Below are positions 58,551 to 64,000 of a DNA stretch of 64,000 nt, piece after piece. Position 1 is the stretch's first letter; each line of letters starts with the position of its first letter. The stretch spans positions 1,997,001 through 2,061,000 of the forward strand of contig JAYKKM010000309.1 in assembly GCA_035772405.1 (NCBI GenBank), written 5' to 3'. The translations under genes were made by a program, and so were the position numbers. The notes under the pieces are model-generated. The model made no database searches. It saw only the letters and a list, made by a program, of their open reading frames with translations, and was not told where the DNA came from. This DNA comes from Chrysogorgia sp. JL179-B06 (taxonomy: Eukaryota; Cnidaria; Anthozoa; Scleralcyonacea; Chrysogorgiidae).

Positions 58551-58960
58551 TGATATAGATAGAGAGATAGATAGAGACAGATAGAGAGATAAAGAAATAG
58601 ATAGAGAGATCGAGAGAGAGAGAGAATTTATTTGAATTCGGTATCTTATCAATTTACAAAATTGCTTTCCATAAGAGCCGAATAATATTTACAAAATTAA
58701 TTTCAAAATGAGATCGAGAGATATATAGAGATATAGAGATATAGAGATAGGAAAGATAGAAAGATAGAAAGATAGAAAGATCGAGAGATCGAGAGATCGA
58801 GAGATATAGAGATATAGAGATATAGAGATATAGAGATATAGAGATATAGAGATAGAGATATAGAGATATAGAGATATAGAGATATAGAGATAGGAAAGAT
58901 AGAAAGATAGAAAGATAGAAAGATCGAGAGATCGAGAGATCGAGAGATCGAGAGATAGAT
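58551..58960. repeat. GATA/GAGATATA microsatellite cluster
   Basis: GATAGAGA at 58551-58625, then GAGATATAGAGATATA, GAAAGATAGAAAGATA and GATCGAGA blocks at 58708-58960, the last arranged as two similar ~130-base tandem blocks. Confidence 0.9.
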
Positions 58961-59349
58961 GGCAGGAACGTACGGATGAACTATATAGTACATGATAGGA
59001 ACGCAATTAAGATACAAGTTACGCGGGTACTTAGAGTGTTGACATTGACATTGTAAGTTTTGAGTTTGATATGACGCAACAGTAAATCGATATAACTCAA
59101 CTCAGGGTGTTTGTAGGCGTTAGTCTAGATAATAATAATTAATTATTATAACAACAAACCACGTTGTCATGCATGAACGATGGCGCGATAGACTCTAGTA
59201 CTGCGAGTGCCGTATCTATAGCAAAGCCAGTACTGGCTGTAAAAATTCGCGGCGGGTAAACATTACAACAGGACATATCATCATTTACATATACGTATAT
59301 TCATTGTCATCATTTACATGTACGTACATACTCATACATACTGCATGCT

Positions 59350-59358
59350 TATATAAAG
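59350..59358 (+). promoter_or_regulatory. TATA box of the second family member
   Basis: TATATAAAG, 128 bases before the ATG at 59478, in the same setting as the box at 17484: GCATGC upstream, CCATCATCCAG downstream, then a shared leader with AAGTACCAAGATCAGAGAAG. Confidence 0.65.
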
Positions 59359-59477
59359 GACATCGACCCATCATCCAGTGCAGAGCAAGTACCAAGATCA
59401 GAGAAGTATCTAGCTCAAACATACTCGTCAAACAGACACCAATCAAAGTGTTATCAGAAGCAAAAGGAAGCAGCGAC

Positions 59478-59550
59478 ATGAAACTGGTTGTATTATTGTT
59501 CATTTCGCTTGTAGTCGCGCAACAGGCAATATCTGTGATGTCTCAAGAAG
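59478..59550 (+). CDS. Exon 1 of a second family member (signal peptide), rest off the window
   Basis: Codes 24 residues, MKLVVLLFISLVVAQQAIS then VMSQE, and ends with one base before GTACGT, the same phase as exon 1 at 17611. It is two codons shorter than that exon. The promoter, leader and following intron match the 17.4-18.9 kb region. No discoidin exon follows before 64000; in the complete gene exon 2 lies about 7 kb after exon 1, which here would fall just beyond the window. The intact reading frame, donor and promoter suggest a working gene, but only this exon is visible. Confidence 0.65.
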
Positions 59551-60260
59551 GTACGTTTTTCACGGTCTCAGATTGTGAAGGGAATATTATTGATTTTGTT
59601 CAAAAGACAAAGGCCAAGGGCCCAAGCGCAATGCACTCAGTCACGACGCCGAGGGATGTGCTAAAAGTATGTGCGAAAGCTGTAGAGTGAACTTGTTTAG
59701 TTTGCTCATCAAAGCAGTTGCTTTTGTTTGCCGAAAAAGGTCTCGCAATTCCACAAGTATTTCATTTAACCAGAGACAGAGAACCTGCCAAGTGTGCTTT
59801 GCTGCAGTGCTGCGCTTTTCTACGTACGTTTTACGTTTTAGGTTTGTATGGCAGCTTCGCGCACGTAAATGCAGTGGAAATTTGTTCAATGTAGCGAGCG
59901 AGTACGTACGCGCGTTTTTTCTAAAGAAGCCCGGCTTTAGCGAGAACGAGAAAATGTTCATTCTGAAGAAACAATGTTAAAACCCAACGCATTAAACAAA
60001 AATGATCTAAACCATTTGGCATTTCGCTTACTTTAATACTTGAAATTTTACAATGTTCACACTAACATGAGATAATTGAGATAAAATATATGTGTTTCGT
60101 AGAAAGTAGGGGGGAATAGAAATAATCAAGCGATATAAGTGAAATAAAAGTACTGCCAAACGGAGGAAAGAGATATACCTGTGGCTGTACTGAGATTTCG
60201 AGCGAAATCCCTTCATTAACTCTGATGAAATAGGGGACCCCGACACTCGGTCGACAACAC
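59551..60260 (+). repeat. Intron 1 of the second family member
   Basis: Follows the donor GTACGT; GACGCCGAGGGATGTGCTAA, GTAGAGTGAACTTGTTTA and AAACCATTTGGCATTTCGCT match 17770-18790. It lacks the DNA element found at 18260-18715 in the first gene. Confidence 0.75.
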
Positions 60261-60359
60261 GACGACTAACGACAATTAAACATCAAATGACATGCGTGTA
60301 AACTATACTCACTGAGAATAGTATAGATATATAGGAGCAACTTTATTCACAAGTCGACA

Positions 60360-60720
60360 AACTAAAAGCTTTTACGACAAGTTCCAGGAAACTACACTAT
60401 ACGTGATTTGTACGAGATGCGCTCGCAACTGGGTGGAACACATACAGCTAGATCTTTATCATATCAGTCAACGACAATCTAAAGCTACAGAGTGGTTTCA
60501 GTACTACTTCGTGCTACTTCAAATACCTATCTAGAATTGATAGTTTACAAAGACGTGCAGTGAGATTTGGGCATTTAAAGCAGGCCACTCCCATAACTGA
60601 TATCGTTGAGTAATCAAGAATAGAAATGGTATAAAAAACAAACTAGAATTTTAAGACAGCGTGGTCACCCATATATTTTACCTTCAGTCCAAACAGAACG
60701 TTTTAAGAGGATATTTATAA
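60360..60720 (+). repeat. Sequence shared with 18850-18945 and 20150-20400
   Basis: CTAAAAGCTTTTACGACAAG then TTCCAGGAAACTA is shared with 18850, and GAGTGGTTTCAGTACTACTT onward with 20150. The join here is uninterrupted, which defines the LINE plus MITE insertion in the first gene's intron. Confidence 0.75.
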
Positions 60721-60724
60721 ATAG

Positions 60725-61071
60725 AAGACTAACCATTTGCAACTTTTCCGTATCTCACTTCACTCTTGAGATATTAAGATTTGTTTAATATGTAAATGAT
60801 CATACTTATGACATCACAATGCATAATGACTGATTGAAAACGCTTATATATCCTTGAGATTATGTAATGAAAGTCACTTGAAATACAGGTGCATGTGCGT
60901 GGATGTATCCAATTGCATCAAATATGCAAATCATCAAACGACCATAATGGTAAAGATATGCAGAATTTGTCAATAAGTCATTATGCATTGTGATGTCATA
61001 AGTATGATCATTTACGTATTAAACAAATCTTAATATGAGATATGAAAAAGTTGTGAAAAATGGTTAGTCTT
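60725..61071. mobile_element. Foldback MITE
   Basis: AAGACTAACCATTTGCAACT...ATGATCATACTTATGACATC then ACAATGCATAATGAC on the left is mirrored on the right, ending ATGGTTAGTCTT. Arms of about 110 bases, centre about 120. It is absent from the equivalent place near 20410. Confidence 0.8.
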
Positions 61072-61139
61072 TATAGTTTCAAGAGTTCTATCAAACAAAA
61101 GAGTTGTTTTACAACTGAATTTTTCATTGCATATGCCCT

Positions 61140-61440
61140 TTCATATACAATGGCCGATATTTTTTCGCATCGATCAATTTTATATTTTCGTCTTATTGTA
61201 AGTCGGTGGTAGGGATGGACGCGGGGGGACTGGGGCGGGAAATGGGGAAAAATGTCGGCTAAAAAACATACATATAAAATGTTAAGCCAATTTGGAGAAT
61301 TACTACATTTCTAAACACGCTGATTTTTTACCTTTTTGACTCAGTGTATAAATAGCTTGCGTGTATATTTGAAAGTAAGTGCTCCCGTGCGATCGATGCA
61401 GGTTGGATCTCTGCAGAGACTCTGCTCAAGGTACCGTAAC
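61140..61440 (+). repeat. Repeat shared with intron 5 (37636-37930)
   Basis: See 37636-37930. This copy has a GGCGGGAAATGGGG insertion and a changed GATCGATGC patch. It places intron-like sequence of the family after the exon 1 at 59478. Confidence 0.7.
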
Positions 61441-61745
61441 CTCTCGTTGAGGCCCCCCCCCCCCATATAGCTCCCAAAGGGATGCCGCCGCGCGCTGATT
61501 GGTCGAGCAACGCACGTCATGCTGAGCGTGACTCACGCGTGACGCACAGCCGCCGTGACTCACACATGACTCACGCGTGACGCACAGCCGTGACGCACAG
61601 CCCCCGCGACGAACGCGTGACGAACGGAAGTAATTTGCGGTATGCAAGTATGAATATAGAAATACGTATCGGCAATAATCCCTCGCATTTTGTGTGAATA
61701 ATCCCCTCGCCCGGCGCAAAGCGCCGGCCTGAGGGCGAGGGTGCT
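61440..61745. repeat. GC-rich stretch with CACGCGTGACGCACAGCC repeats
   Basis: A C run at 61457, four or five imperfect copies of GACTCACGCGTGACGCACAG, and the hairpin CGCCCGGCGC/GCGCCGGCCTGAGGGCG at 61708-61740. GC content clearly higher than the surroundings. Confidence 0.6.
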
Positions 61746-61929
61746 ATTGCTAATATCGACTGGCGTTTGTCCTAGATCTAAGGATCAGTTTATAGGTATA
61801 TTATATATATATGATCAACCGTCCTCATGCCCGGCATCGGAAAATGTGGCACTAGCAACTAGGTACTCAGATTAAATTGAACCGTCACAAGAGACATAGT
61901 TTTTTGAGGAAATAGAAGTCCGAGTCCGA

Positions 61930-62335
61930 GTATGTATTTTGACTCGCTAATTCCAAATCTGTTTTCAGAATTGAAAACAGTTATATATTGATCGAGATTA
62001 TCATAGCCGACCAAGCCCGGACTAATTTCTAAGTACATAAACCATTTTTACGAAGGGTATTCACGTTCTCGTAATATAGTAGACACATATGTTATGTATT
62101 TTGACTCGCTAATTCCAAATCTGTTTTCAGAATTGAAAACGGTTATATATTGATCGAGATAGTCAACATAATATTCGGTGAAGTGACCGGCTAATCATAG
62201 CCGACAAAGCCGACTAACTTTCTAAGTACATAAACCATTTTTACGAAGGGTGAATGAACAGATTTGGAATTAGCGAGTCAAAATACATCACACATGTGTC
62301 TACTATATTACGAGAACGTGATATTAATTTGACGA
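61930..62335. repeat. Further units of the CAAATCTGTTTTCAGAATTG repeat
   Basis: Two direct units (about 61932 and 62095) and an inverted partial unit at 62255-62330 (ACAGATTTGGAATTAGCGAG), matching 58060-58345. Confidence 0.75.
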
Positions 62336-62524
62336 ACGGAAGTACTTATTAATTTGAGATTACATCGCAATGGTTATCGTGGGCGTAAATACGTTTTGAC
62401 GCTTCCGGGCCCGAATAAAGCAGCGCAAATTAAGTGTCCATCAAGACATTTGAGACGATGTTTATTCAGTCGCCCAAATTGCTTTGAAACAGCATTGCCC
62501 GAGTGGAATGCGGTTTGGTAGAAA

Positions 62525-62640
62525 ACGCGGACTTGCGGACTGCGGACTTGCGGACTTGCGGACTGCGGACTTGCGGACTTGCGGACTTGCGGACTGCGGA
62601 CTTGCGGACTTGCGGACTGCGGATTTGCGGACTTGCAAAA
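62525..62640. repeat. GCGGACTT/GCGGACT minisatellite
   Basis: About thirteen units of GCGGACTTGCGGACT type alternate between 8 and 7 bases, so each strand's frame drifts. The preceding ~130 bases (LRRCLFSRPNCFETALPEW in one frame) resemble the end of a mobile-element protein, but I cannot assign it. Confidence 0.85.
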
Positions 62641-62685
62641 TTTTGTTGTAAAATCATATTTTTAATTTAGAGTCTTTTAGCATGT

Positions 62686-63175
62686 TTAGCCTCTAACTTT
62701 CGGCAACGGCCCTTATTGTGTAATACAATACACACACATGGTTTATTAAATCTGACAATTTCAACTCTTACATGTTAGGGGTTTTTAAATAAATTAGCAC
62801 TTTACCGATAGAACAGTTCTTTTTATGTGTCGGTAACGACAGGGACTTGCTGAAACTAAACAGACACATACAATTGAGCGATACATCTCCGCGTTTCCTA
62901 TTGTTAAGTAATTAAGTAGATTTTCTCTCACCTGCGCCTATATTTAACCTATATATAATTGTAAATATCTCACTCTGATGATGTTACGGGTTGTGAAGAA
63001 ACGTTGGTATTAAAATTTTCTTAAAGATATTATGTCTATAATATTCCTTTAGTGCTTTACTCAAAGTTATTTGTTAACTATATATATAACGTTAGATGAA
63101 TCTCTAATAATCAATTTAATAAACAACGTGAGTGTAGTGTATTACACCATAAGTGCCGTTGCAGAAAGTTCCGAT
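62686..63175. repeat. Inverted pair with GCCGTTGC...GTATTACAC
   Basis: CTAACTTTCGGCAACGGCCC then TTATTGTGTAATACAATACAC at 62690 is mirrored by GTGTAGTGTATTACACCATA then AGTGCCGTTGCAGAAAGTT at 63128. Confidence 0.7.
62815..63070. repeat. Left arm of a ~270-bp inverted repeat (right arm 63690-63960)
   Basis: AGAACAGTTCTTTTTATGTG, GAGCGATACATCTCCGCGTT, CTGATGATGTTACGGGTTGT and AGATATTATGTCTATAATAT occur inverted in the same order at 63690-63960. Each arm holds CTGATGATGTTAC...GAAGAAACGTTGG, a hammerhead-like core with a poor stem II. This suggests terminal repeats of a Penelope-like element in inverted arrangement. Confidence 0.75.
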
Positions 63176-63179
63176 TTCT

Positions 63180-63690
63180 GCTTTGTCTGAAAGTTAGGAC
63201 CACTGAAACTCAGGCAAACCAGCCGTGTATTTTTTAAAGGATTCCTTGAGACTAGACAAGACTGCCAGCTCAAAAGTAGCCAGAGTTAACACCAGGCAGC
63301 CTAAACGCCGTCTTGCCACTGCTAGTTTTCACCACGGTTAATATAGTCATTTAATACTTCATTATATGTCAAATGATGATCAAATCGACACCTAAATGCT
63401 CTTTTGTATGTTAGGACTTTGATAAGGTCATACCTTTTTGGTCGCTCCGTGTTTAACTATGCAAGCGCCCTAAACAAACCCATATACTAAATAAATTATT
63501 TAGTGCGGGGATACTAAATACTGCATTCGATATTTTACTTGATATTTTCTATTTTCTTTATTGTCTCCAACAACCACTACTTGATGAACTACGTGTAACT
63601 GGACCCGAGATTCATCTAACGTTATAACAGTTAACAAATACTTGGCGGAAAGCGAAGTCTTGTTAAGAATATGATTCGGCCCAGGAAATA
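63180..63690. other. Between inverted arms, no recognisable gene
   Basis: Some short inverted patches around TTATTTAGTGCGGGGATACTAAATA (63497-63520). No RT or endonuclease motifs; if this is a Penelope-like element its coding part is missing. Confidence 0.4.
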
Positions 63691-64000
63691 ACTTTGAGTA
63701 AAGCACTAAAGGCATATTATAGACATAATATCTTTAAGAAAATTGTAATACCAACGTTTCTTCACAACCCGTAACATCATCAGAGTGAGATATTTACAAT
63801 TAGATATAGGTTAAATATTGGCGCAGGTGAGAGCAAATCTACTTAATTACTCAACAACAGGAAACGCGGAGATGTATCGCTTAATTGTATGTGTCTGTTT
63901 ATAGTTTCCGCAAGCCCCAGTGTCGTTACATAAAAAGAACTGTTCTATCAGTAAAGATCAATAGGCTAATTTATTTAACCTCGCGCAGCAAGGCCGGGAA

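Overview
The window is animal nuclear DNA: AT-rich, with one long split gene, GT/AG introns up to about 7 kb, and dense layers of transposon remnants, microsatellites and minisatellites. Many ingredients fit a cnidarian, most likely an anthozoan: a small secreted discoidin-EGF protein with a cysteine-rich tail, CR1/L2-type LINE scraps, tRNA-derived SINEs, hammerhead ribozymes beside (TA)n tracts, and a TTAGGG-type telomere-like patch. The species assignment is inference. There is no bacterial, viral or organellar gene set, and most open frames are read-through of (TA)n, (GA)n and (CTAT)n repeats.

The only gene that can be assembled completely is on the + strand, 17611-43927, in seven exons (17611-17689, 24591-24919, 27262-27403, 32835-32954, 35027-35165, 40308-40524, 43922-43927). 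All six junctions agree in phase and give a 343-residue secreted protein: signal peptide, F5/8C (discoidin) domain, one EGF-like domain, and a C-terminal cysteine-rich domain I cannot name. A TATA box lies upstream at 17484-17492 and a poly(A) signal downstream at 44034, the latter followed by a minisatellite that repeats AATAAA.

Two further copies of the signal-peptide exon exist, at 59478-59550 (+) with a TATA box, and at 2436-2508 (-) without one. The first ~10 kb (1 to ~10150) is repeated in direct orientation at ~45046-57860, and the exon-1 neighbourhood 16960-20400 is repeated at 59040-60720. The simplest reading is a tandemly duplicated gene unit of roughly 40-45 kb: gene B is whole here, gene C begins at 59478 and should continue beyond the right edge.

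The rest is layered mobile DNA. A CACTG-ended element (10976-14602) sits in a SINE whose empty sites occur elsewhere in the window. A hAT element with a perfect 8-bp target duplication (35581-36199) is nested in another inverted-repeat element. TTAA-flanked foldback MITEs, a TA-flanked mariner-like MITE, several LINE 3' ends and six tRNA-like SINE heads are present. Hammerhead ribozymes occur at 10885-10932 and, as a head-to-head pair readable from both strands, inside a palindrome at 15313-15479. Introns 3 and 4 carry unusual ~1.5 kb and ~1.4 kb minisatellites.
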